Positions 12,147 through 21,866 of a DNA stretch of 64,000 nt are shown piece after piece (the first letter of the stretch is position 1; each line of letters starts with the position of its first letter). The DNA comes from Epichloe hybrida (Eukaryota > Ascomycota > Sordariomycetes > Hypocreales > Clavicipitaceae). The stretch lies in NCBI GenBank assembly GCA_019022495.1, contig JAFEKR010000024.1:62001-126000 (forward strand), written 5' to 3'. The position numbers were made by a program, and so were the translations under genes. Below the pieces are notes generated by a model that was not told the origin of the DNA, searched no databases, and was given only the letters and a program-made list of their open reading frames with translations.

Positions 12147-12927
12147 TAGCAGGAATGAATACGTGAACATGTGATGTGGATGATGGGGGCCGGAATTGGT
12201 TTCTACGTAGATGGGCGCTCGTCCTCTCATCGGCGGATGGTTCACGGACTAGAACCTCGCGAACGCCATTGAACACCCAGCAGTCCGTCGTACCCCAGGT
12301 CGGGCATGCCGAATCTTCTTACTCAACCAAACCCCAACCCACAATCTGCCCCCGCAATTTCCATCCATGGCACGGTCCCTTTTGTTCGTTATCAAGGAAG
12401 GAAGCACGACAAGGTGCCAGCAGAACTGCAGAAGCCATTCCGTGGTCACCATTGGTCCACACTGCCCCGACAGCGCATCATGTATGCCCCATTATGCTGC
12501 AGGGGCTCTCTCGGCTTGACGCGGCGCCACGTTTCTCTTGGCCCGAACACCTCTTTATTTTTTTATTTTTTTCTTCTCTTTCTTTTGGTCGTCTGTTCTC
12601 ACTTCTCAGCTCACTTTTAGCGTCTGGCGTCTGGTCGAAAGTGGGTTTCCATCCCATCCACAGCTAAAATAAAAAAGGGTCCGGCGACAAAGCCTTTTTT
12701 TAATCACTGACAATGGTCGTCCCCTTGTTCTCCCATCCATCATTGCTTGCCCGCTGGTTTTCGAAAATCAACCTCGTTACGAAGTGGGTCGGACGGACCC
12801 CAAAGTTGACGCGGGAAGGGTCGGTCTACCTACTCCTTTGCGTCTCTCTTGATGAAAATTGTCGTCTACTAAAGTGTAGGGCTCGCGGGCGTCGTGCGCG
12901 ACTCTTCAGCAGCGGCTGGCCTTGGTC
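12147..12927. other. intergenic / leader of the ACT-domain gene
   Basis: CT-rich sequence with short ORFs only and T-rich runs around 12556-12575. I see no gene. Confidence 0.4.
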
Positions 12928-14258
12928 ATGAGTGCCCAAATATCTTTCCTGGTATTATTAAGGCCCCCCCCTCCTCCCACGCGGACGTCCCCCCGCGGGC
13001 CGTGCGTGCGCCGACAACGGCCCGAGGCAAGCAGACTTCAGACATCATCATCGCACATCAGAAATCAGACATCAGACATTAGACACCCGCCGGCAGAGAC
13101 TGACCAACAGCAACACAGGATGGCACGTACACGCTGATACACATCCCCCTCGACCTCTACAACACCTTCCTCCAACCTATTCTGCGCGTGCTCATCCCCC
13201 AGACGCAGACTCTCCGCGTCGACGGCTCGTCCATGCACCATGAGGACCTCGACGGTTTGTCGGCCGACAACCAGCACGGGTTCCTGAACATCAGCGTCAC
13301 CCCCCTCGAGTGCTCGATTGTGTGCCACACCTCGTGGGCAAGAAACGTCTTCGATGCCATCGTCAGCTCGTTGCCCGCCCACAAGTCCAGGGCCATCTCC
13401 GGCCTCGCCGAGTCATACATGATCCTGTCCGTCATCAGTGCCGATCTCGACGCCGCAAGCCGAGTGCTGGACCTGAGCTCACCCCTCGCGCTGGCCGGCA
13501 TCCCCATCTTCTTCATCACGACATACTACTCCGACTTCATCCTGGTGCCGTCGCGGGAACGACACAATGTCATGGACGCGTTGCACGACAGGGGATTCGA
13601 GCTGTCCGACACCAACGCCAGCTTCGTCATCTCCCGCAAGAACTCGGCAAGTCACCACCACTCTGCCTCGCCGCCGGGCACGCCACCTCCCTCCAACAAC
13701 GACGAGCTGCAGTCACGGACATTTCGCCTCTTGCGAAAGCGCAACGTCTCCCCGCGCGTGGACCCGGGCCTGGAACTGGTCCAGTGCTCTGGCCGGGACA
13801 TGTCCCAGCTGGCAGACGCGTACGGCCCCCGCGCGTCCGTCAGCCGCCATGTGCCCACCGACAACCGCGATGCTTGGATCGAGAACGTCGACACAAAGTT
13901 CTACACGGCCGTCGTGTCGGCCCTCGTCTCGCAGCCGCGCTTCGTGTCGGTGACGCTCGCCCAGGATGACCCGCCGTCACTCCTCGTAGACAAGAGTCTG
14001 CTCCCCATGTTCGGCGACTCCATCGTCGGCGACAAGGACGCCATTCTCGTCCCCATCTTCCTCGATCTGGTCAACCTGCCGTCCGAGGTGACGGGCATCG
14101 TGTGCGGCGTGTCGGGTCGCCTGGTGCACGACATGAAAATGACGGCGACTTCGGAGCTCTCGTATCTCTCGACCGCCCGGGCCGGTGTGGTGATTCTGCC
14201 AGAGCAGCAGTCCACGCGGGCGTTGGGCATCTTGAAACCACTATTGGAACAAGAATGA
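12928..14258 (+). CDS. ACT-domain CASTOR/GATS-like protein, 387 aa
   Basis: Exon 1 is eight codons (12928-12951, MSAQISFL), then a 167-bp intron to 13118, and exon 2 is 13119-14258. The join gives SFLDGTYTLIHIPLDLY, the start typical of fungal members. The ATG at 13120 is out of frame and gives only five codons, so the tiny first exon decides the start. Seen: two ACT-like blocks, around residues 80-170 (SIVCHTSWARNVFD ... MILSVISADLDAASRVLDLSSPLALAGIPIFFITTYYSDFILVP) and the C-terminal third (DLVNLPSEVTGIVCGVSGRLVH), separated by a Ser/Pro-rich linker. In animals CASTOR1 binds arginine and releases inhibition of TORC1 through GATOR2. Arginine binding in this protein is unproven. The 3' end is convergent with the IMPACT gene. 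Confidence 0.8.
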
Positions 14259-14321
14259 AAGGACCATGACGAGATAATACGGAGCCCGGCCTTGTTCGTA
14301 CATACAATATAGCAAGCAAGC

Positions 14322-14322
14322 C

Positions 14323-14350
<28 letters not shown>
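14322..14350. repeat. poly-A tract, 29 bp
   Basis: Long A run in the 131-bp gap between two convergent genes; it could serve both 3' ends. Confidence 0.8.
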
Positions 14351-14354
<4 letters not shown>

Positions 14355-14389
14355 CCACGTAATTTAACATTTGCAATCCAATCTCAAAA

Positions 14390-15211
14390 TCACCTCCTCC
14401 TCACCTCCTCCACGACCCCCGCCCTCACCAGCCCATCCCTCGCAACCCCGTTAATGACGGCGAACCTCCTCGGCCCCAGCCTCACGCCCCCATACCACCG
14501 GCTCACCACCACCACCACCCCCCACACGTCCATGACCTGCATCAAACGCAGCAGCCTCCCCCCCGCCGCCGTCTCCCCGTCATCGTCAAAGTCCTGGAAC
14601 TGCGTGCCCGTCGTCGTCGTCGTCGTCCCGCCGCCCCGCATCCTCCACGCCGTAATGTTGTGCGTCGCCCCCCGAACCCTCCTGTCCGTCGCAAGCAGGT
14701 GCCCGACATGACGCCTCGCCTCCTCGGGGCTACGAACCCTCGCCACCCTCGCCACAAACGTAGACTTGTTCTCGACCACGACCTCTGAGACGGTCCACGT
14801 CGGCGGATCGTCTTCTTCCTCCCCCTCCCCCTCCCCCTCCTCCACATCACCACCGCCTCGCTCCTCGACGCGCCGCGAAAACTCCTCCACCCCATCGAAA
14901 ATACATACCTCCCCCGGCCGGAACACATCCCCCACGACGCTCCTGAACAGCGCCGCGTCCCTTGCCCCCGCGCCCCTTGCGCCCCCCGAGGACCGGTGCG
15001 TGCCTAGCACGACGGGTGCCGCCGAGGGATACGATGCCGGGAACTGTATCCGCAGAGAGGACGCGTCGCCCGGTAGTCTGAGGATGTACGTTGGCGAAGA
15101 GGACGGCGAGGACGTGGACTCATCGTCTTGGTGGTCCTCTGCGAGGGCGAGCGAGCCGTCGCCGTAGATGGAGTTGATCGCTTCCATCTCGTCTCGCAGC
15201 TCGTCCGACAT
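14390..15211 (-). CDS. YIH1-like: IMPACT/Yih1-like protein, 273 aa
   Basis: Single exon. The N-terminal RWD domain (MSDELRDEMEAINSIYGDG ... LRIQFPASYPSAAPVV) spans about residues 1-115, followed by an acidic Glu/Gly linker and the UPF0029/IMPACT domain from about 130 (WTVSEVVVENKSTFVARVARV ... ATHNITAWR ... VVSRWYGGVRLGPRRFAVINGVAR). In yeast Yih1 competes with Gcn2 for Gcn1 and so dampens the general amino-acid control response; the same role is inferred here. The RWD half contains a GGARGAGARD insert, and a Thr run (coded by a CGT/CGA repeat) sits near residue 195. Length matches fungal Yih1 (about 260-290 aa). Confidence 0.88.
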   Translation of the reverse strand: MSDELRDEMEAINSIYGDGSLALAEDHQDDESTSSPSSSPTYILRLPGDASSLRIQFPASYPSAAPVVLGTHRSSGGARGAGARDAALFRSVVGDVFRPGEVCIFDGVEEFSRRVEERGGGDVEEGEGEGEEEDDPPTWTVSEVVVENKSTFVARVARVRSPEEARRHVGHLLATDRRVRGATHNITAWRMRGGGTTTTTTGTQFQDFDDDGETAAGGRLLRLMQVMDVWGVVVVVSRWYGGVRLGPRRFAVINGVARDGLVRAGVVEEVRRR

Positions 15212-15406
15212 GGCGCGTCTGCTTCTGTGGACTCGTTTAAATTGAACTTGACTTGGTGTGGATTGTTAAGCAGCCTAGGCTTAACAGCCAACAAACAAAA
15301 AGAAGAAAAAAAAAACCCCCCGGAGTCCGCACCCCTAATAGTGCATATATGCTTCACGTGGATGGATTTATCAATAAGCCTCGCTCGCACCTGTCAAACC
15401 TACATA

Positions 15407-15436
15407 CAGTGTTAGGCCAAAAGTTTGCGACCACCC
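15407..15436 (+). mobile_element. Tc1/mariner-like TIR remnant
   Basis: After a TA, CAGTGTTAGGCCAAAAGTTT then GCGACCACCC. The last 15 bp match the terminal repeat at 5847-5880 at the same distance from CAGT. I cannot find a matching right end before the V-ATPase gene at 15737, so this is a fragment or solitary end. Confidence 0.4.
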
Positions 15437-15736
15437 CCGTACAAAGCTGCAGCTCAGGGTTTGACCAGTCCCGCACAGTGTCAGCGTCCAATACTGCGTG
15501 GTGGGTTCATGTCTCTCCACCGACTTGGCAACTTAAACACCAACATGCCATCAAGATTGATACCAAAAAACCGACCTGTCGTGTACGAGATAAACGTCTG
15601 ATTGAATACAGCCGGGAATATTCTTTACACTACCCACAAATACTTGCCATCTCAGCTGCGCGGTTTCATAGTGCCAAACTCACCCCTATACTACACACAG
15701 TGCACTAGGTATAACTGCTGCCATCAAGACAATGTC

Positions 15737-18064
15737 TTACTCATCAATTACAGATGCAAATCTATCCATCATCTCCTGTTGAATAGCCTCGTACTATTCA
15801 AACATGTTAGCGAAAGTTTCGCGTCCTAGTTTTGAACAAGGGGAGAGAGAAAAAGAAGGGAGTGGGGGGCGTACCTTCTTGCTTATCACATCCTGGCCGT
15901 CCGAGGGGATCTCGAATTTGAGCTGTCGTAGCTTAGTTTGCAAGTCACTGGTAGCCTCGCGGACCTTGGACCAGCTTTGTCCCTGCGCAATCGCCTTCTG
16001 TGCCTCGTCGTGGAAACCGACCATCAGCTTCATCATCCACTCCGTCTTCCAGATAGGGCAGAATTGATCGTAATCAGAGTAGCCGTTTTGCTGTAGGAAA
16101 TCTTCCTTGATCAGCGCAGCCAGATCCAGGGTAATCTTGTCAGGGTCAGACAAGGCACTCTTGCCCACAAGTTGCACGACCTGGTCGAGTTCTTCAGAAT
16201 CAGAAATGAGTTGCTTGACGCGGCCACGGAGCCTTGGGAATTCGGGAAAGTCTTTTTCGTAGAACTTGTCGAGAACCGTGGTATACTTGCTGTATGACAA
16301 GGATGTGTTTATGGAAGGGAAATGCTTTCGCTGGGCGAGTTTCTTGTCTAACCCCCAGAACACTTGGACAATACCAAGGGTAGATGTCGTGACAGGATCC
16401 GAGAAGTCACCACCAGGGGGACTGACGGCACCGACAATGCTCACACTTCCCTTGCGCTCAGGCGAGCCCAGAGATTGCACCTTTCCTGCACGTTCGTAGA
16501 AGGAAGCAAGCTTTGCACCGAGGTAGGCGGGGAAACCCTGGTCAGCAGGCATTTCTCCCAGACGACCGGAAAGTTCTCTCAGAGCCTCGGCCCATCGTGA
16601 TGAGGAGTCAGCCATCATGGCCACGTCCAGACCCTGGTCGCGGAAATATTCGGCAACGGTGATACCAGTGTAGATCGAAGCCTCACGAGCAGCCACAGGC
16701 ATGTTTGAGGTGTTGGCAATCAAGGTTGTTCGTTTCATGATGGGTTCCTTGCGACCATCGACATCAATGGAGAGCTCGGGGAAATCTTTCAAAACTTCGG
16801 CCATTTCGTTTCCTCGCTCACCGCATCCGACGTACACAATGACATCGCTGTTGGAGAACTTGGACACGGACTGACTGATGACGGTCTTGCCGCAACCGAA
16901 AGCGCCTGGTATGGCGACCGTACCACCCTGCACACTGGGGAAAAGGGCGTCCAAAACACGCTGACCGACTAAGAAAGGTTGATCGGCCGCCAGCTTTTCA
17001 GTCGAGGGACGGGGAACTCGCACGGGCCATGACTGCATCATGGGATATTCGGTCTTCTCGCCGTCGAATTCGACAGTGAGGATCTTGTCGACGACGGTGT
17101 ATTCGCCCTTGGATGCAATCTTTGTGATGACACCGCGGGCACGAGGAGGAAAGAGGATTCTGTGAGTAGAAATGAAGGAGTTCTCGAAGACTGTTCCCCA
17201 TACATCACCACCGGCAATGCGATCGCCAACCTTCATGGTAGGGGTGAACTCCCACTTCTTGTTTCGGTCGAGCGCCGGCACCGAGATTCCTCGCGGGATA
17301 TAAATGCTTTTGGAAACTTTTGAAATCTCCGCCAAAGGTCTTTGAATACCATCGTAAATGCCATTTAGTAGACCAGGGCCAAGTTCGACGGATAAGGGCT
17401 TTCCGGTTCGGGTAACAGGGTCGCCAACCATGACGCCAGCTGATTGAATCATGTCAGTCGAGGCTGTCATGATGAACCCCGTCTACTCAATAACGAGGGA
17501 TCATACCAGTTTCTTCGTAGACCTGAATCGAGGCCTGGTCGCCATTGATTCGGATAACTTCGCCGACGAGGTTATCATGACCGACTTTGACCTACGTGTA
17601 CACCCAACAGATCGATCTAGCATCAGCCAAGGTATTATAATACACGGACACAACATGCCACTGACGAAGCCGACTTACAAGCTCGTACATGGCGACACCA
17701 ATCATGTCCTCGGCGACAATGACGGGGCTGCGTAATGTCAGTGCATTGATACATTGAACGGTTGTTGCAGAGTGGCGGTGGCAGTTCGAACCCAGAGATG
17801 GAGAAGATCTTGCCTACGCCGAGTGTCAGTGTCAGCTTCACTCCTCATGACCCTTCAAGAATGACGGTGGTCACTTACCACGGTGAGTGGCTTCTTCGCC
17901 AGCATTATCGGTTTTCTGTCAGAAACAAACAATCAGTACGTTGAACCATACCAGGAGTAGGGCAACAACGGCCGAGACCCGTCACCGAGCCACGAGCATG
18001 CGGCAACAAGTCGAGCGTTTGGACTTGGAGGACCCGAATGAGGGAGAGCGCATACAGACGGCAT
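15737..18064 (-). CDS. vma1: V-type H+-ATPase catalytic subunit A, 607 aa, 7 exons
   Basis: ATP-hydrolysing subunit of the V1 sector, which acidifies the vacuole. Exons in transcription order: 18064-18056 (MPS), 17915-17879, 17813-17792, 17727-17679, 17591-17507, 17439-15875, 15793-15737; all phases agree and the sum is 608 codons. Seen: [21 protein letters not shown] at the N-terminus; P-loop [11 protein letters not shown] near residue 256; [45 protein letters not shown]; and C-terminal [18 protein letters not shown]. There is no intein at the site used by the yeast VMA1 intein: GCGERGNEM is uninterrupted. The 9-nt first exon is the least certain piece; it fits phase 0 and the usual fungal N-terminus, but another upstream ATG is possible. 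Two further exons are only 22 and 37 nt. Confidence 0.93.
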
Positions 18065-18173
18065 CTTGGTCGGACAAGACGAGGTGTTCAGCTCTGGCTC
18101 TTGATGGGAGGAAGCGGAGCGCTCGGTTGGGGACGACGAATGCTGTGGGGATGACAGCGACGACGTTGAGGGA

Positions 18174-18336
18174 GAAGGTGGTGAAGGTGGTGAAGGTGGT
18201 GAGGTAACAGAGAGTGGAGAGTTGAGCAGAGGCAGCTCGGATGGAGAGCGGATTGGGCTAGGCGCGGAGAGTGGAGGCGATGATGCAGTGGAGGCAGGAG
18301 GTGCAGGAGGTGCAGGAGGTGCAGGAGGTGCAGGAG
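18174..18336. repeat. two short minisatellites upstream of vma1
   Basis: GAAGGTGGT repeats at about 18174-18203 and four exact GTGCAGGAG units at 18301-18336. A long minus-strand open frame here (17933-18613, Pro/Ser/Ala-rich) arises from this low complexity and overlaps the first intron of vma1. I do not count it as a gene. Confidence 0.7.
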
Positions 18337-19102
18337 CAGCTGGCGTCTTTGCAGAGGCAGGCGCGACAGATGGCTCGATGGACAGCGACGAGGGTGACGA
18401 GGGTGACGAGGCCGGACCGAAATCAACCTCCGCCCCAGGAACAGCGCGCGCAGCACCGGCCCTCGGCGACGACGGCAAAGGAAGAGCGACAGCAGACGGC
18501 AACGAATCGCCTGTTGCTGCAACAGACGGGAACGACTTGCTTCTGTGGCGGATCAGGTCCAGAAACGAAGGCCGAGCCTTGAGACGCGGTCGCAGTCCGG
18601 GCTGCATGCACAACGCTTGAGAAGATCAATGGCCAGAGTGTGCCAGCCGATTTGCAGGCAGAACGAGCTTCGTACGGAGCAGTCCGTACGGCAGGCAGCA
18701 TATGAGATGTTGTTGCGGCACAGGTTGGGCGTGTTCGTGTTGCCGTCATGGTCAGCGCGCATTGCCCGGCATCCAAAGAAGGGTCCAGGGAGTCCAAGGA
18801 CCAAAGCAAGCCTCGAGGCGGTGACAGCAAATCGCTGCTGGGCGAGGGCGAGGGCAGACCTAGCGCGCCAAGGATATCCTATGCGCTTATGTATTAGGGG
18901 CGTAGCACATGCCCTTACAATACTCCGTAGTATGCGCCTTATTAATGTTCATACATGATGTTACCATGCAGGAAAATGTGGAAATCTGGAAGTCATTGGA
19001 CATGTTTAAATGTGGTCCGTACCGCAGTGGCTCTCTATCCGCATCTCCATGTTTTCAGATGCTTCCAACCTCTTTCTTCTCACCTCGACGCCCCATCTCT
19101 TA

Positions 19103-19167
19103 CACGCATCCTCGTCACGCATTCTTGTCACGCATTCTTGTCACGCATTCTTGTCACGCATTCTTGT
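19103..19167. repeat. 13-bp tandem repeat, 5 units
   Basis: CACGCATTCTTGT repeated four times exactly after one variant unit, about 130 bp upstream of the tRNA gene. Confidence 0.85.
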
Positions 19168-19293
19168 CAACGGTATCCATCAATCGCCTTTTGAAGAGCC
19201 CTACGGACTACAGATATATTACACTTCCCTCCATTGAAGAACCGGAGTGGCAATCCGACATAGTTTCTAATTTGCCCCCCGCCCCATCCATAC

Positions 19294-19378
19294 GACTCGT
19301 TAGTCTAGGGGTTAGGACGCTGGATTTTGACTCCTCGTTGTACTTCCGGAAACATCAGTTCGAATCTGGTACGAGTCT
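19294..19378 (+). tRNA. trnQ-TTG: tRNA-Gln (anticodon TTG) with 13-nt intron
   Basis: Acceptor stem GACTCGT (19294-19300) pairs with ACGAGTC (19371-19377), discriminator T at 19378. D arm GTC/GAC encloses TAGGGGTTAG. Anticodon stem CTGGA pairs with TCCGG (one G-T pair) around loop TTTTGA...T with TTG at positions 34-36. Between bases 37 and 38 lie 13 extra nucleotides, CTCCTCGTTGTAC, in the canonical tRNA intron position. T arm ATCAG/CTGGT closes TTCGAAT. It decodes CAA. A short T run follows at 19388-19394. Confidence 0.88.
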
Positions 19379-19585
19379 GTCATCGACATTTTTTTGGTCC
19401 CGTTTTGTTTTGCGCTACCCTCCATACGGAGGAGTGTGGCATTCTATTTGCGTTGTTTGGGTCGCTTGGGTCGTTTGGGTGGAGGTAGCATTTCGTTTCG
19501 CCGACAATGATTCCTGGATGAAAATATGCTAATTCAGGGGTGAATGACGAAACAAGTAAACAAGGTAGATTGCTACAGAATATCA

Positions 19586-21866
19586 TTACGCGGCGGTAAT
19601 AGATCTATTCTGTTGTCTTATTGTCCATTGGCAAGAAACGAGCGTGTCTGCCCCGACAGCATTCAGCGTCTTGAGCGAAATGGGCATTCCGCACTCATCG
19701 TGCTCCCCCTTTTCATCATGCACGCCCGACCTCTTGGTCAAGTGAATACCCGGTTTGGGTTTCCAGCAATTATCCTGGGCGCGGCCCGCGCGCAACTGGC
19801 AGATCTCGCTGGTTTTACAATCTCCTGTGCAGGAAGCCGGTTGCCAGCCGCGCGATTTGCGAGCCATGTAGGCGTTGAAGAGGGTGTCGTCGCGCTCAAA
19901 TGCCTCGGTGACGGAGTGCCAGAATGATGGGGTGAGTTCGGCATTGGGGTCGGTTAGAGGTGGCGAGACAATGGGACCGTAAGTTTCTTTGGCAGAGTAG
20001 AATTTCGTCCATACGGGACCGGTAGTCTGGAAGGCAGGGTTGGTCATGTCGGCTATATAGGTTGTGTGGTCAAGGACGGCGAAGGTATCTGGGTCAACAG
20101 AGTAGACGCGAAAGGAGGGCATGCCAGACGTAGGTGTCAGGGAGGGCGCGATGTAAGATGTCATGAAGGCGTTGGGGGCAGAGCGGGCAGAGTAGTTGGC
20201 ATAGCTGACTTCAAAGTGGTCGACGTGCGTGTGGCCGAAAAAGCCAGCGGCTATGGTGTCTTGATACCGTGTGAAGACTTGGTCGAGGTAGTTGGAGCCG
20301 TCATGGAGGGCATCTGCTTCGCCGAGAGGCATGTGGCCCATGACGTAGACGCGCTCGCCAGCCTTTTCGGCGGCATCAAGCTCGTTGATAAGCCAGGCGA
20401 TTTGGCCGTTGGGGTCCTTGGTGTCGTAGTCTTGATAAAGCCAGAAATTATGGCGGTAGTAGAGATTAGTGTTGAGGGAAATCATGCGTAGCTTGCCGTG
20501 GGGAAACTTGGTTGAGTATGCGCCGAATTCTTCGACGGATGTGGTTGAAGATTCGCCGATCCAATGCGCCCAGTCTGATGACAGCAGGTCGTAGACCCAT
20601 TGGCTGTCATGACCGATGGCGTTGGGGACAAAGCCGTTGACTGGGTGGGCTTCATGATTGCCCGCGGTGCCGTACACGAGTTTCAGAGTCGAGTTCATCG
20701 TGCCATAGGCATGGTTAACTAGAGTGATCGGTTAAGGAGACGAGGTTGAGCCGGAATGGGAATGAACGTACTGAGGTTGGTATTGTACTGCTGGCTCGTG
20801 TTCCAGATGGCATGATCAACAATGTCTCCAGTGAAGATGGTAAAGGCCGCATCTGGCACAAACTTGTTGATCGCATCATACATGCTGCGTTCGAGGCTGA
20901 AAGGTGCATCACACATGTGGTCTCCGTTGGGGCCGGCCGGAAACTTTGTGTTGCCTGGTTCGTCGTCCTTGGTGTAAGGTCTGCTTCTAGTCAAATCCTC
21001 GTAATCTTGCAAGCCCCATAACCATGACCAAGACCAGAATGTCGACGGTGTCGACGCTGTACACATACCTGCAGCAAATCGGTCTTCCGTCACACTGAGT
21101 ACTCGACCCAGCCACATACAAAGGATCAATGTGAATATCAGAATAGTGCACAACCTTGAGGGGCTCCTTGCCACTGGGCTTGGGACGACCACCGGCTGGC
21201 TTGGGCGAAGGGAACGCGATGTCCCACGGCTGCACATCTGGATAGCCACAAACCCCCAGGAACGTGGTGCAAAAGGCCTTGGATGTTCGGGACCCAATCG
21301 AGGTTTTACGGACATCTGCGGCAATGATGGGTCCCTCGAGGGCAACCGCACCGTCGCAAACATCATCGGGTTGCACCTAGCAAATTTATATCTTGTGTAA
21401 GGGACCACGTTGTCTTGGTGGCTCAAGGCGGAAGTGGTTGTCACAAACCTTGGCAAGCTTGCAGATGCCCTGAATCACCTTGACAAAAGCATTGTCGCCA
21501 AAAAAGGCCAACCCCTTGAGAGCCCCCAAAAGTGCCTGTTTGGGCGATTGGAAAAGGGGGAAAGAGGTCAGCAAGAGAGAGAGGCCTTCTTGAAAAGACT
21601 AGGCGGCGGGTTTTGTTCAAACCTACCTCGCCGCCAGCACATGTAGTGGCACCCTTCACCTTCTGCCAGACATCGTCCAACAACCCCCTCTCAACGAGAG
21701 CCCTCGTCAGAAACTCGGCCTCGCGAGGGGACAGTGATCCCAGATCTCGACTGGCGAGGAGGTCGAAGTCTCGTGCAAGCAGGTCCCTCGATTCCTGGGA
21801 CGTAACGGCAGCGGTCTGGACCGCAGGGCTCAACGCCAACAACGGCATAAGGAAACCCAAACGCAT
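19586..21866 (-). CDS. secreted acid sphingomyelinase-like phosphodiesterase, 660 aa
   Basis: Exons in transcription order: 21866-21627, 21535-21449, 21376-21069, 20986-20772, 20718-19586, closing in frame. Residues 1-20 form a signal peptide. A saposin-B-like region with Cys pairs follows (TTCAGGE ... GICKLAK ... DDVCDG ... AFCTTFLGVCGYPD). The metallophosphoesterase domain shows every expected metal ligand: D189 and H191 (YSDIHIDP), D266 (TGDIVDH), N304-H305 (GTAGNHE), H412 (MGHMP), H446 and H448 (FGHTHVDHF). The family cleaves sphingomyelin-type lipids or other phosphodiesters. Fungi lack sphingomyelin, so the natural substrate is unclear; inositol phosphorylceramide or a host lipid are possibilities. 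Several Asn glycosylation sites are present. The acceptor at 20987 (TAG) was chosen because the nearer AAG acceptor breaks the frame. Confidence 0.88.

Noticed and set aside
13310..13969. 219-codon frame overlapping the ACT-domain gene
   Set aside because: It is a shadow frame with Arg/His-rich composition inside a GC-rich exon. The ACT-domain frame is conserved.
15794..15874. Continuation of the V-ATPase frame past ISKK into VRPPLP...
   Set aside because: It is intron read-through: GTACGC donor at 15874, TAG acceptor at 15794, and the next exon supplies the conserved [17 protein letters not shown] end.
15875..17439. Possible intein in the V-ATPase catalytic subunit
   Set aside because: The usual insertion site (GCGERGNEM) is continuous, and the whole protein is 607 aa, the size of an intein-free subunit.
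17933..18613. 226-codon minus-strand open frame rich in Pro, Ala and Ser
   Set aside because: It overlaps the first exon/intron of the V-ATPase gene and is produced by GGT/GCA-type minisatellites. It has no domain and opens in three frames at once, as low-complexity DNA does.
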